Shown piece after piece: positions 42,516 through 54,539 of a DNA stretch of 64,000 nucleotides. Both the position numbers and the translations under genes were made by a program. The first letter of the stretch is position 1, and each line of letters starts with the position of its first letter. The stretch lies in contig JARDYH010000007.1 in assembly GCA_029215795.1 (NCBI GenBank), positions 77,325,763 to 77,389,762 of the forward strand. Direction: 5' to 3'. This DNA comes from Anniella stebbinsi (lineage: Eukaryota > Chordata > Lepidosauria > Squamata > Anniellidae). Under the pieces are notes generated by a model. That model made no database searches. It saw only the letters and a list, made by a program, of their open reading frames with translations, and was not told the origin of the DNA.

Positions 42516-43084
42516 TGTGAATTTCCTCCCTTGTTTATGCCTTTTCTGTAAACGTGTGTTCCAGAAGGCAAAGGAGACGGAAAGGCCTTGCTTATCTTAT
42601 TAAAATGTCATCAAGCACACTCCAAAACACAGGTTTTAAGCTAAAAGTTCAAATTATTGATAGGACACAGCAAGTGCAGAAGGAGATGTTAACCTCACCG
42701 ATTTTAATTTCCTCACTGCTGAGGGTGGCTATAGAAGAAAAAATTGCTTAGATTAAAGACCCGCAGCAGGAAATTCATAGGAAGGATAGAAGTTATGAAT
42801 GTGAGAAAATGACAGAATCTTTCCAAAAGCCGATGAGTCATACAGCATGCAAGATTTCCATGAACTTAAAAGACTAGACAAATACTTAGGGTGTGTGTGT
42901 GGGTGTGTGGGTGTGTTCAATCAACGCATTTTTTTAGTGACAGATTTGTATTAAGAACTGAATGTTAAAGCACCTAAAAAAGAAGGAAAAAGTTGCTTTC
43001 ATTATGAAAGCATGATGCAGTTACTAGTACAGCTGTTTCACCATCCTTGGACTAGTAGGAATTTTGAAGGGAGACTTATAGGGA

Positions 43085-43180
43085 CATTAGAAGAGCCCTG
43101 TTAGATCAGTCTAGCTAGTTTAACATCCTGTTTTCCCACAGTGGCCAATCAGATGCCCATGAGCAGGGACGTGAAGGCAA
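43085..43180 (-). mobile_element. CR1 LINE 3'-end scrap
   Basis: 'agagccctgttagatcagtc', 'cagtggccaatcagatgcccatg'. Short and diverged. Confidence 0.7.
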
Positions 43181-43194
43181 TTACCCCCTCCAAA

Positions 43195-43330
43195 GAAGGG
43201 GTGGGGAATCTGGGCCCTTCAAATGATGTTGGACTACAACCCCATCATCCCTGATCCATGCTGGTTAGAGCTGATGGGAGTTGGAGTACAGCAGCATCTG
43301 AAGGGGCACTTGTTGGCCAGCCCTGTGCGA
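43195..43330. mobile_element. Palindromic MITE ('ggagttgtagtccaa' family)
   Basis: 'ggggtggggaatctgggccc', 'tgttggactacaacccc', 'gctgatgggagttggagtacag'. Confidence 0.75.
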
Positions 43331-43644
43331 AGAGATGCTTAACCAAAGACATTTGCCGGACATAACAACTCATTAAAATGGTAGCCACTCTGGATATGGA
43401 TGGGAGTCACTGGCCATTTCTGTCAAAAGGCAGCCTTGAGTTTTGGATTCAAGACTCCCCATCAAAATGAGATGGCTCATGCAAATTCACGACCCAGGGA
43501 ACACCTAAGAATTCTTTCCAGCACTACTACCACTGATTATTATACCATGGAATACAATGTAAAAAAATATGAAAATCTCATTGAGTGGGGGTTCCAGACA
43601 CATAGTCACAGGAAAGGCATGCATGTGTTATTGTTGTGATGATG

Positions 43645-43760
43645 ATGCATATTTTTATCTGGCTCCATAGCCAAAAAGGCTCCCAGAGTGGCTTACAAAT
43701 AATTGGTAAAAGAAGAAAGTCCCTGCCCCACAGGCTTATGATCTAAAAAGACACAACACA
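43645..43760 (-). mobile_element. L2-like LINE 3' tail
   Basis: 'tttttatctggctccatagcc', 'ctcccagagtggcttacaaat' in reverse orientation. The 300 bp on either side holds no gene. Confidence 0.5.
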
Positions 43761-44031
43761 AAAGGAAAAAGAATGAGGAGGGAAGAGGAAAAATGCAGTA
43801 CTCATTCAGCAGAGTTGGTGGAATGGCCTTCCTTCCCCTCATCTCCCTCTATAAAAGCTTGATGGAATGGCTACTGCTGGTGACAGTTGAGTGAGGAGGA
43901 ACCTTCATGGAGGTGGTCTTCAGGGCTGTTGGAATGCCCCTAATTCCCCTCTAATCTCCCTTAGCACAGCCTGCTGGAAAAGTGTATATACTGATGCTGG
44001 CGAGATGCCCTTGCCCCCAGGCCTTAGATTT

Positions 44032-44180
44032 AAGAACATAAGAAGAGCCAGGCTGAACCAGACCAAGAATCCATGCAGTCTAGCATTCTGTTCATGCAGT
44101 AGCCAACCAGCTATCCACGGGAAATCCAGAGGCAGGACATGAGTGCAATAGCATATGGTTCCCCAGCACCCCTGCTGTAA
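44032..44180 (-). mobile_element. CR1 LINE 3' end
   Basis: 'aagaacataagaagagccagg', 'cagaccaagaatccatgcag', 'gttcatgcagtagccaaccagc'. Confidence 0.85.
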
Positions 44181-44204
44181 CCAATACACCACACCAGCTT
44201 GTAA

Positions 44205-44405
44205 TTAACCACTGCTGCCCTCATCACTGGGCATATTTGCTGCTAGGTTTTAATTGTTATTTTACACCGCAGTGATTGTTTTTAAAACTTTAAAACTTTT
44301 ATCACGAACCTTATGCTGTATTTTGTGGTTTTAATTGTTGCGAACCACCCAGAGAGTTTCAGCTATTGGGCAGTAGAGAAATGCAATAAATAAATAAATA
44401 AATAT
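44205..44405 (+). mobile_element. L2-like LINE 3' tail
   Basis: 'ttgcgaaccacccagagagtttcagctattggg', 'cagtagagaaatgcaataaataaataaa'. The 500 bp after it is unassigned. Confidence 0.85.
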
Positions 44406-44903
44406 AGGCCTAGGGCACACAAAAATATCATTTTTTCATAGGCGGAGTGTATTATTGCTGGGATTTTGTTCCTAATGTCAGCTCCGTCGCTGAGCCTTTC
44501 TAAAGATAGATCAGATGGAGTAAGCTGGATGGGTTTCTGTCAGAAGACTTTTGATAGGCAGAAGGAGACCTGAACAACATGCACAATTAGAATTGGGAGT
44601 TTGACAGAGTTTGCTTTCAGATCCTGAAACAGGTACAGCCCTTAAAGCAGCAGGATGGGGCGGAGAGGGGGAAGTCATGGAATTCTGTCAAAGGGCATCT
44701 AAAGACATCCCTCCGGAAAAGGTGAAAACAAAGCAGAGTGAGGTTCAAGCTTGACCTGCAGAAGAAGATTTGTGAGAGACTCGAGCATTTTCAGAGAGCG
44801 CTAGTAACGCTAGGCGTTAACAAAGAAATGGTGGAAGAAAAGAGGTCGCAAAACCTGACGGGACCCGAAAGGAGTTGTCAGAAATAGTCATGTGCCACTT
44901 CCT

Positions 44904-45223
44904 TAGGCTGACCAGATAAAATCCAGGTCAGGGCTCATGTAACTTTAACAGTTGTAGAGAAAAGGGAATTTCAGCCGGTGTCATTTGTATGCAATTAGTT
45001 CCTGGTGAAATTCCCTCTTCATCACAACAGTTAAAGTTGCAGGCACTATACTAGAGTGACCATATACAAAAGAAGGCAGGGCCCCTGCAACTTTAACTGT
45101 TGTGATGAAGAGTGAATTTCACCAGGAACTAATTGCATACAAATGACACCCACTGAAATTCCCTTTTCTCTACAACTGTTAAAGTTACATGAGCCCTGAC
45201 CTGGATTTTATCTGGTCGCCCTA
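44904..45223. mobile_element. 320-bp palindromic dimer MITE, copy 2 (TA-flanked)
   Basis: Same length and structure as copy 1: TA + GGCTGACCAGATAAAATC ... 'gattttatctggtcgccc' + TA, with the centre spacer 'gaccatatacaaaagaagg' in the same orientation as copy 1. Confidence 0.88.
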
Positions 45224-45234
45224 CACTTCCTACC

Positions 45235-45365
45235 AGGACATAGAAAGGTATGCTTTATATCAAGTCAGACCGTTGGCCCATCTAGCTCGGTATTGTCTCC
45301 ATTGATTGGAGGCTTTCGGACAGGGGTCCTACCTAGCAATGCCAGTGATTGAATCTGGAACCAAC
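45235..45365 (-). mobile_element. tRNA-derived SINE fragment
   Basis: 'atatcaagtcagaccgttggccc', 'agctcggtattgtctcc', 'cctagcaatgccagtgattgaatctgg'. It abuts the dimer MITE. (CTTC)n at 45366-45383 and (CCCTT)n at 45537-45560 follow. Confidence 0.65.
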
Positions 45366-45734
45366 CTTCCTTCCTTCCTTCCTTTCCTTTCTTGAGGAGA
45401 GAGTCCTCCAAAGCTCTCCTTCAATGGAGTTTCCTAGGAAAAGTCCAGAAAATTTCCCAAACCCAACCAAATAGCTCAGAAGAATGCCATGCCTCCCACT
45501 TTCTCACCAATACCCTCTGAAAAGCACACTCTCCCCTTCCCTTCCCTTCCCTTCCCTTCCCATCCCTTCTCTTCAATCAACAGTGGTGGGAACGGTCCGG
45601 TAGCAAAGCCACGCAGAGAGGAGAGAGGGGTCCCCACCTTCTCTCTTCTCTTTCCCTCAGTTATGCAGGGCTGACAGTGTGCTGGAAGATGGAGGGCTCT
45701 TTATATTATTATTATTATTATTATTACTCTCGCT

Positions 45735-46015
45735 CGTGGCAGTTTTTCTAGACAGACATGACGGGCTTTGCCAAGTCATGCTGTCTTTTACAGATTCAGG
45801 AATTTCTTGACGATTGAGCATGTTTTAAGTATGACTGCTTTCTGGATGTTGGTGTGGATATATTCTGGTAGGCCCAGTTTCTGAAAGTTTTCTGTATATT
45901 TTTTTGATGTGATGCCGGTGACTGATGTGACTAATGGAATAATTGTGACCTTTTCCTGTTGTCATAGTTCTTTGACTTCCATGGCCAGTGGTGTATATTT
46001 CTCTCTCTTTTTATT
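45735..46015 (-). mobile_element. R4/R2-like LINE 3' end between (ATT)n tracts
   Basis: Minus-strand counterpart of 14285-14555: 3' end 'gcatgacttggcaaagcccg', 'tgtctgtctagaaaaac', then (TAA)n at 45700-45727. A second (ATT)n (46023-46062) lies at its 5' side. Frames are broken. Confidence 0.65.
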
Positions 46016-46022
46016 GTTTCTC

Positions 46023-46062
<40 letters not shown>
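46023..46062. repeat. (ATT)n microsatellite
   Basis: 13 ATT units; the N- and Y-repeat frames on the two strands come from this. Confidence 0.95.
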
Positions 46063-46190
46063 TACATTTATATGTAGCCGAAGCTGTCTGGGCAGTTTGC
46101 AAAAATTAAAACTTTGGACATTAAAAATCGATATACAAAATTTAAAAACATAAAAACAGACAACATATAAAACAGTGTACATTTAAAACA
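46063..46190 (-). mobile_element. L2-like LINE 3' tail
   Basis: 'tatgtagccgaagctgtctgggcagtttgc' then an A-rich region with 'acataaaaacaga'. The next 1.2 kb (46190-47425) has (AAAC)n at 46648-46669, a scrap of the 7125 MITE family at 46670-46720 and no gene. Confidence 0.65.
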
Positions 46191-47317
46191 GCTGCCGACT
46201 CTTAGCCAGGCCTAAATATAGGGGCCTCTCAACAGCTTCTGCAATTGGATTTTAATCCAAGATGGAGAAGAAGGAGGGGAGTTTGTAAAGCTCGCCCCCT
46301 GAAAAACACAATGAAACAATGCATCTTTATTGATGCATCAAGCTTGTATCACTAGGCTCATGAGCTGAGAGGAGGCTGCATGGCTGCCGTGGGCGTCAAT
46401 TGAGTGAGAGAATCATTTATCTGTTACATGTTGAACCTTGCTGATGGAAGAGATTTTTTCATTGGCATCTATGTTTGATACCTTGCAGTTAACATACTTA
46501 TGCATTGAATTATCCACCAGATTTAGCTGTGGTATTGGTTCTTGTGTTCATTTGGTCCATCGGTTTTCTGTGACTTAACTGGACATACTGGCCTGCATCG
46601 TTAACAAAACGTAAAAAATACAATATTGGAAGGGAAGCGAGAAACAAACAAACAAACAAACAAACAAAGACTGGGTTCGCACAACATGCTAACCCATGAT
46701 GGTTTATTGGAGAGTAATAAGTTCTCCACTCCTGCTGTCCTAAACGCCTACCACTTAGAGAAGAAGAGGGACTCCCAAAACTAGAATCCTCCCATGGATT
46801 AGATCTGAATGGAACTATTGTGAAGTAAATCACTTGCGGATGGCTACGTTCCATTCTTTTCCTTCACAGCAGATATAAACAGCTTGCTCTTCTGAACTAA
46901 TGCAGTACTGACCCTGATTATACAGGAACTATTCTGCATGGCTCCCGGGAGCAGCTCATTTCAATGTCCATGTCTCCCTGTTTCTGTTCCTGATTAAAAG
47001 TGATAGTTTTGTAGTTCTTGTTCTATCACTCTGTGTTGCCTTGCAGCCTAGGTTGCAATTAAATATGTGAGTAGAATCTCAAGCCCAAAACACTAAATCC
47101 TGGAAAACAATATGCTTTGATTTTATTGACAAAATGGTGACGTCTGTCAACTGTGGTTATGGCCTTAATGATGTGTTTTGACAAGTGCGATGCCAAAATT
47201 CAAAGCATTGTGGAATTGAGATTTCTAGGAAGCGTGTACTTGATGGCTTGAAATATAAACAGCTGCAACACATCAGGCCTGTAAGCCCTGCACCCCCATT
47301 CTCTCTCTCTCTGTCTC

Positions 47318-47318
<1 letters not shown>

Positions 47319-47348
<30 letters not shown>
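47319..47348. repeat. (CA)n microsatellite
   Basis: About 15 CA units preceded by (CT)n 47299-47318. Confidence 0.95.
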
Positions 47349-47429
47349 GCATATCATTCCTTACAAGAAATAGCATCTTCATTACCACTAGCAAAGTAAT
47401 GAAACTCTAAAAGTGCTGGTTTTAACCTT

Positions 47430-47905
47430 TAAAGCCGTAAACTGTTTGGGACCAAGTTCTTGAAGGACCGCTTTCACCCATATCAGCCTGCCCACACTTT
47501 AAGATCAAAAAGAGAGGCCCTTCTCACCTGGTGAGAGATATTAGGTGGGTTTCCAGACGGGAGAGGGCCTTCTCAGCAGTGGCCCCACACCTGTGGAACA
47601 AACTCCCACTGACGATCCGCCATGCACCACCCTTACAGGCTTTTAAGAAGGCCTTAAAAATGTTTTATTTTGCTACGGCCTTCTCTTAAATACTGGCTGC
47701 TGTTACCCTTGCTGTTTTATTACTAGTTTTTAATGTTACCTTTTATTGTTTTAATTAATATTTTATTTTTATGTTTTTATTGCTTTTAATGTGTATACTG
47801 TTTTTATATGTGGTTGCTTTTATATGTGTTTGTAAGCCGCCTTGGGAGAGCTTCTGCCTCGAAAAGCGGCTAAGAAATGTTTTAAATAAATAAAATAAAA
47901 TAAAA
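47430..47905 (+). mobile_element. L2-like LINE 3' end, long
   Basis: The decayed end of the RT ORF ('tttaaagccgtaaactgtttggg', 'tggaacaaactcccactgac', 'gcttttaagaaggcctt') is followed by a T-rich 3' UTR, 'gtaagccgccttgggagagc' and (AAATA)n. A subfamily distinct from that at 60880. 47905-48670 shows nothing recognisable. Confidence 0.85.
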
Positions 47906-48672
47906 GGTTGTGAGGAATCTTCTTAATTTTAGAAGATATCATTCACTTTAATGCGAAGCCTACTCTGACATTAGGAATATTTATGTTCTTCCTTTGCTGG
48001 TTCAGATGAAAGAAAGGTCATCCCTTGTAAAGCTGTGCTTTTTTATTGAACGATTTTAATAAATATGTAACTTTTAGAACTGCTACATTTCTTGTGCTGG
48101 CCCTGTTCTTGCGCATGAAGGCCAAGGGGATGAACGAATGTAACACATCTATGCGAAACTGTACAATGGCTGGCTGCTAATTACAATAAACTGGACTTGG
48201 GCTAAGATGATTCCAGTCAGATATGGTGATTTGTTTAACTAGGCCAAAACACAACGAATGGGGCAGCATACAAGCAGAATTTAGTCAAACAAATTTTTAA
48301 AGCGTACCTGTTCCTATACCAACAGAAGTTTTTCCAAAATGTCCTGTGTGCTCTGTAAAATAGGACACTTGACCACCCTTTGGCCTGACAAGGATAGTTC
48401 CAAGTGTCGTTGCCTCTTTTTTGGAATTCCAAACAAGTCATGTGCCCGCCCCCTATTTTTTAGTTGCCAATAAAAATTATACCAATATGTCCTGTATGGA
48501 TCTTGTCCAACATCTTTGCTCTCAGTCATTTTGGATTAACAATTCATACTTCTATCCCTTTTCATACTATATCCCTTTTCTCTTTCCAGTTCTTCTTTGA
48601 TGTTTCAGAAGTCCTTCATTCTCCATGCCGCTCATAAGTCGGCTTTGGACCAACCTCTTTTTAGCATCTTTG

Positions 48673-49022
48673 ATCCCCTCTACAAGAATTCAGTTTGACG
48701 CCTGGTTGTCCGATTATGCGCATCTTCTCTCAGTTGCTTTTATGGCAAATCACTATATGCGGGAGGCGGTTAAACTGGTTGCCTTACCAGTTATATGAAA
48801 CGCGCTTTAGAGGTGTTTAATGCAGAGAATCGCTTGTTTACATGGTCATAAGGCGCTTTAACGGCCACGGTAAATTAAAACTCACTATTTAACGCGCATT
48901 CAATAATGCGTATAATCGGACAGAAAAAGCGCCTCAACCCCCGATTTGCACTCCACTCTTGCAGAGGTCAAATTTTTAATGCGCCTTGAAAAAGCTTTAA
49001 ATCGCTCTTGTAGAGGCACCCT
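48673..49022. mobile_element. GCGCAT-rich MITE, copy C
   Basis: 'atcccctctacaagaattc' at the left, 'ctcttgtagaggcaccct' at the right (inverted ends). 'gtccgattatgcgcatc' is inverted against 'ataatgcgtataatcggac'. Full length, 350 bp. Several CpGs have decayed to TG/CA. Confidence 0.85.
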
Positions 49023-49075
49023 TAATCAACGTTGGCATAGTTGTATCTCTTGCTCTTCTTTTTGTTTTACTTCCA

Positions 49076-49290
49076 GCCAGTGTGGTGTAGTGGCTAAAGT
49101 GTTGGACTGGGAGTCGGAAGATCTGGGTTCTAGTCCCCATTCAGCCATAGAAGCCCACTGGGTGACTCTGGGCCAGTCGCAAATTCTTAGCCCAACCCAC
49201 AGGGTTGTTGCTGTGAGGATAAAATGGAGAGGAGGAGGTTCCTTGAAAGCAAAAAGTGGAAAATAAATGCAATAAATAAATAAATCTCTT
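49076..49290 (+). mobile_element. Sauria SINE, full length
   Basis: 'ccagccagtgtggtgtagtgg', 'ggttctagtccccattc', 'gtgactctgggccagtcgc', 'cacagggttgttgctgtgagg' and an (AATA)n tail. The head matches a tRNA-like Pol III promoter. Confidence 0.93.
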
Positions 49291-49315
49291 AACTTTGCTT
49301 TTATTCTGATACCAT

Positions 49316-49560
49316 GGCCAGGTCTACACCAAGCAGGTTACAGTGGTATGAAAGTGGTATGAAGGCGGTTTATAAAAGGCAGGAGCCACACCAAGCAGGA
49401 TATAGTGGTTTGAAAGTGGTATATGGCATGTGTCAATGGACCCAACAGTTGTCAGTGCACTTCAATACCACTATAAAGCAGTAGTGTGGCTCCTGCCTCT
49501 TATATTCCGCTTTCATACCACTTTCATACCGCTATATCCTGCTTGGTGTAGATCTGGCCC
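49316..49560. mobile_element. 'ggccagatctacaccaagcagg' MITE, full length
   Basis: Terminal arms 'ggccaggtctacaccaagc' and 'gcttggtgtagatctggcc' are inverted. Inside, the arm motif is repeated ('acaccaagcaggatatagtgg' at 49388), making a palindrome within a palindrome. Other copies: 32738-32860 and 53262-53425. 49870-49995 has a weak L2-like tail, and 50085-50145 an 'actcagaagtaa' scrap. Confidence 0.8.
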
Positions 49561-50145
49561 ATGTTACGCTTCTCTGGACAAACTGGCTTACACCTTCTTG
49601 GCTTTAGTAATAACAACTCTTCTTCTTCAGTATTCTCAAAGAAGTTATTTTCTCTCTGGTGGCTGAAGAGAACGCACTCTTGATTTTTTATATATTGCAG
49701 CAAACTATTCATTACAATTATATTAAGAGACTTGGGCAGGTAGATGATTGCAGAAATTAAATCAAGGTTCCATTGCATTAAACTAAACATCATTGAGATT
49801 CCCAGTTGAGTAAATTAACAAGCAGGATAATAAAGCAAAAGATATCTGCCACTAATGGATACCACTTATTCATGTATTAATTAACTTGGTGTTATCTGCT
49901 GCTTTTATAGGGTTTTACTGATTAATTGTATTGGTTTTTACTTGTCTTTTTAACCACCCTGGGAGCTTTTTGTGCTGAAGTAAACAACCAACCAAACGTT
50001 ACTCATAAATCAAAGGATGGGGTTGAACAGCCCCAGAGATGGCAAGCAACACAAAAATGAAACAGCTTTGCAAACCATTCCAAACTTTTACTCAGAAATA
50101 AGTGCAATTTACTCCTTAGTAAGCATGCTTAGGATTGAAGCCTTA

Positions 50146-51152
50146 AATGTGGTGGGACTTCTACACCAAGGAAACAGAGACCCCAATGGTTGGATCTATT
50201 TTGAGGAGGTTCTTGGTAGCTACCCTTTACTTAGTCACTGTCTCCTTAGTACCACCCGTCTCACTTCATTTGGCAGGGCCACCGAGAGGAGGACTTACGA
50301 TCTGCTCGTATATTAGTAAATCAAGAAACCGTTCCCCCAAAAGCCATACGTCTCCACTGGTGTCTCATCTGAAGGAAACCACATCCAGCTTGGAGAAGCA
50401 AACCAGATGACAACTAATCATAAACATTTCATAGAAATAACAATTCAGTTATGATGGCAGCGGAACATTTCTTGGTTGCCTCTGTGGCAGCAGGAGCCGG
50501 GATCTGAAAAAAGTTTGTGGGATTGGCAGATCGGGGTGTGGGCTGAAGAGGTGGGAACACCCAATTGCAAGCAGACTCCTGAAGAGAAACCCCATTTCTC
50601 TCTTGCAGGAAGGGGCTCACATGGTAAGCAAGGCAAGGCACAGCTGTCCTTTGTTACCCTCAACCCATGAATAAGAAGTGCCGTTCAACATTACTTTTTC
50701 AATTGCTATTTATATGTAAATCAATTCCAAAGTAATTTGCTTTATTGAACATTACTGAGCAGAAAAAGAAGGGGAAATTAAACTGGGTAGATATGCAAAT
50801 GATGAGCATTCCAGGTGGCTCTCTATAGCTGATGGGGTAAGCTTGAGTTATCTTGCTTTACAGGAGTGCGTGACCAACCTGTCCTTTGCTGCAAGATACA
50901 TGACAAGGGTGTGGGCCCCCGCAGCTGAGTTTAGCAGCAAACAACTAAACCCACTTGAATATCATTTCCTTGATTTGTGTGGGATGCCAAGGGTTGCCAC
51001 TTTTTATTTTTGATTATACCCCCCTCTCCCAACAGAAACACAGTGTGTTTAGTAGCTGCACAAGACAGGCAGAGATTCAATGGGTGCGGTGCAGTGATGC
51101 AGTCTGTATACCTCTGTTGGAGTTGTGTGGAAAATTGACTGGACTGGCAATG
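50146..51152. other. Unassigned sequence
   Basis: No gene, RNA or named repeat recognised; short frames only. Confidence 0.35.
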
Positions 51153-51500
51153 TGAACTAAAACTAGTCTAAGGTTAAGACTAATATTGAACTCAAGATTA
51201 TGAATTAAGCACTAGTCGAAGACGAATATTGAACTCAAGGCTATTAACTAAGCACTAGTCTAAGGCTATGAATAATACTGAACTCAAGACTATGAACTAA
51301 GCACTAGTCTAAGGCTATGAATAATACTGAACTCAAGACTATGAACTAAGCACTAGTCTAAGGCTAAGACTAATATTGAACTCAAGACTATGAACTAAGC
51401 ACTAGTCTAAGGCTAAGAATAATACTGAACTCAAGAGTATGAATTAAGCACTAGTCTAAGTCCAAGACTAATACTGAACTCAGGACTAAGTAGTAGTCTT
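51153..51500. repeat. 49-bp minisatellite, seven units
   Basis: The motif CTAGTCTAAGG recurs at 51163, 51212, 51255, 51304, 51353, 51402 and 51451, at a 49-bp step (one of 43 bp), with 'actgaactcaagactatgaa' in each unit. Units differ by a few bases, most often 'ggctatgaataat' against 'ggctaagactaat'. The end degenerates near 51493. Confidence 0.95.
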
Positions 51501-52692
51501 AGTGCAACGTTAGCACTGGGACAGCATCCTCCATTGTACCTGTAGGCAACAGGGCAGGGATGAAGCCTGAAGATCTGCAGATGTGAGGGAGTGGAGAGGC
51601 TTAGACAATAATTCTTTGGGTGTTACAAGCATGTCTGTGTTTTCATCTCTTAAACACTGGTTGGTGTCAATTTCTAGGGAGAAATCCATTTTCAGCAGGA
51701 TTTGCCTTCATTCCACTGACTTCTCCAGATTGTATTATTTTACATTTCTGGAAATGTTGCGTGTGTTGCTCCCTGTGGCTGCTGAAGGAACAGAAGGTGG
51801 TCTGTTGTGTGCTATCCATTAAAAGTACTTTGAAACGGCATAGAAATCCATTTACAGAGCTGTCGAGATTTGGGCATATTTTTCATTTGATTTTGAACGC
51901 AGCAGGGAATTGTGGTACAAAAGTAGCAGCAGCCCCTTTCAGGCGCTAGAGCTGGACTGGGTGCCAAATACACAGAATTGTCACTTGGAGAGGAAAGCGC
52001 AGTCCCTTCCTTTCATTCATCACAGCAATTTGCTTTTAAGAGGATTTAATCAGTGAGGTTCTCTCTACAGGGAGGATGCTGCGTTGGCTAGGGCAGCCGC
52101 TTGGATTTCAAAAAGACAGCTAGAGTATAACATGACAGGGACACTCTTTTAAGCCATGCTGAGAGCTGTTCCATTAGGGATTCAGCGAGTCCTCCCTCCT
52201 CATGGGCAATCATATGTGGAATATGTTTGAAGATTTATTGGAGATGGGAGAGAATGATTTTATTAGAAGGTAATTGAAGAAGGGAGTTGGAAGAAGAGGA
52301 TTCTTTTCTTCTTTCTACATGGTCCCATTGGGGTGTTCATTGTGGCCACAACCTTTTCATCAATTTCACAATCCTTGAATGGAGTTTCCTAGAGTCAGGT
52401 GCCAATAAAGCTCACTAAGGAATTGTGATCTTTATTTAAAAGTGGTTCTGCAAGAAAATGTTGCAGCATGTCCCCGCTCAGGGTGGACAAATCTGTTGGT
52501 TTTGGTTTCTCTCTGAGCTTCTCTACACAAGCTATTGATTGTACTCTCATGATTAGTCACTCACGGAAGTTTGCAGGTCCTTTCCATGATGTTCTCAACC
52601 TCTGATGCCTCTCCCGCCGTTTTCAAGTGAGAATCCGCCATTTTATAAAACCCTGAGAATGCTGTAAATAAACCTAAATCGTGCAATTAAGC
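51501..52692. other. Unassigned, repeat-poor stretch
   Basis: 1.2 kb without a recognised repeat. 51955-52170 looks single-copy and could be a conserved non-coding element. No exon recognised. Confidence 0.35.
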
Positions 52693-52709
52693 AGCACCAT
52701 CTGCTGGTG
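52693..52709 (-). promoter_or_regulatory. CTCF-like motif
   Basis: 'agcaccatctgctggtgg' fits the reverse form of the CTCF core (GCGCCMYCTRSTGG) with one clear mismatch. Motif match only. 52710-53261 is otherwise unassigned, with a C run near 53163. Confidence 0.35.
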
Positions 52710-53261
52710 GTATAAATGAAACATATGGGAAGAACCGGCAAAATGGAGGGGAAGCATGTGTATTGTACCAATCATTAAACCCATGAAGACTCTGGAAGAC
52801 AAAACCTTCGGTAAGGCTGTGGGATTTTTGCTAAAGGTGGGGAAGCCATCCGTTAATCATATTCCCAACGTTAAGTATGGGACAATATCCCATGCGACTC
52901 TACCACTAACCTAGATTATGTTGTGCTAGAGTACAATGACCAATTGCACTTTTTGTCATGATAGTTTCCCCAGAAAATCCATTACACCAACAAACACTAT
53001 TGGCATATCCATGCAATACCGATGCCTTGCTCTGTTTCAGAAGTGTTTCTTCATTGTCCAAGAAAGAGGCTGACCAGAGCCTGCGAAGAAGCAACCTAAT
53101 TTGTTTGCCTTGAAATACCCCAATTCTTTTCATTTCTTGGCAGTAATAATGAGAAAATCAGTCCCCCCCCCCCACACACCAAGGTTAGTAAAATTTGAAA
53201 TGAAAGCCTTCACTCACAGAACACTGGAAAAGGCAGAGTAACAGTGCAATCTTATGCATGT

Positions 53262-53425
53262 TCACTCAGGCCAGATCTACACCTTGTGTCAAATCATTAC
53301 AAATGTGGAATAAAAAGCAGGCTATAACACTATGAAAGCGGTATATGGAATGTGGATTGTGCTCCAGCAGTTTTCAGTGACCTTCAGTACCACTATGAAG
53401 CAGTAGCGTAGATCAGACGTAGGTT
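53262..53425. mobile_element. 'ggccagatctacacc' MITE, diverged copy
   Basis: 'caggccagatctacaccttg', 'tatgaaagcggtatatgg', 'gtaccactatgaagcagtagcg'. The right arm is truncated. 53425-54095 shows a 'gggtgggtaggtgggtggg' tract and no gene. Confidence 0.65.
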
Positions 53426-54094
53426 CCACTGTATTCAGCAGGGCTTAGAGTTTTCTGATATTTTCCCCTGCCCTCAGGTATCTCTCTCCATCAACCCCAC
53501 CCCCTCCACACGCACATTAAATTTCTCCACGTCTTTACTAGAAGTGAGCCTGGGAAAAGTTGCATTTGGTTTGAGCAACCACTGTCTCTTACCACTACAG
53601 TCATGGGAGCTCTAACACAGACAGAAAAGGTCTAATGAAGGGCAGCAAAGTCCCGAGGAGAAGCCAGGGACTATTTAAACACTTTTACCTACCGCAGCAG
53701 GAATTGTGCCAAATATCACAGGTATCGACCCTTCCAGCTATGAAGTTTTAAAATTGGGGTGGGTAGGTGGGTGGGTTCGCCTGGCTTTTTAGATGATAAA
53801 ACTCACAAAGAGCCACTATGCACAAAGATGAATGGCATATAAACATTTAATTATGCTACAGAGGTGTGCCATGCGCTATATAAAATGCTTTCTCCTCCGT
53901 TCTCAACCTGTTTTACGCCTCCTTCTGGAGTGATGAAAAGCTTTTCGAGAAGAGAAGTCTGTTTTGGATATGCAACGTCGCTGAAGGAGCCCGTGTTTCA
54001 TCATAAAAGTTTGTGCACGTGAATGCAATATCTCCATAGCCCAAATATACATGGCCCAAAGGATGGTTCTTGTCTTTTCTTTTTATTTGTCATT

Positions 54095-54385
54095 ACTTAA
54101 AAACTTAAGAAGAGTCATGCTGGATCAGATCAAGGGTCCATCTAGTTCAGCACTCCCTTCACCCGGTCACCAAACAGCTGAGGACAAGGAACCTACAAGC
54201 AGGACATGGGTGCAACAGCACCCTCCTGCCCATGTTCCCTAGTGCCTGGTGTATGGAAGCTTGCTTCCTCTGATACTGGAGGTAGCACATAGCCATCAGG
54301 ATGAGTAGCCATTGATAGCCTTCTCCTCCAGGAGTTTATCCAACCCCCTTCTAAAGCCATCCAAATTGGTGGCCATCACTACATA
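54095..54385 (-). mobile_element. CR1 LINE 3' region
   Basis: 'aagagtcatgctggatcagatc', 'gtagccattgatagccttctcc', 'atccaacccccttctaaagcc', 'aattggtggccatcac'. Good copy. Confidence 0.9.
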
Positions 54386-54510
54386 TATATCCCCCCATGT
54401 GCATTGCTAACCAATACAGCCAGCTTAGTATTCTATTCTGTCAGCTGATTCTAATAAAATGGGCGTTGTGCTATGTACTGCTGCTCTTTGAATGTGTGCA
54501 GGCATGCAAT

Positions 54511-54528
54511 ATATATATATATATATAT
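54511..54528. repeat. (AT)n microsatellite
   Basis: Nine AT units. Confidence 0.85.
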
Positions 54529-54539
54529 GGAAGATAGAC

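Noticed and set aside
45735..46015. Host gene with 'SHRLTKPVMSV'-type reading
   Set aside because: The same sequence occurs inverted at 14285-14555 with (TAA)n flanks; retrotransposon debris.
51153..51500. CRISPR-like repeat array
   Set aside because: Units are contiguous without spacers and this is a vertebrate genome; it is a minisatellite.
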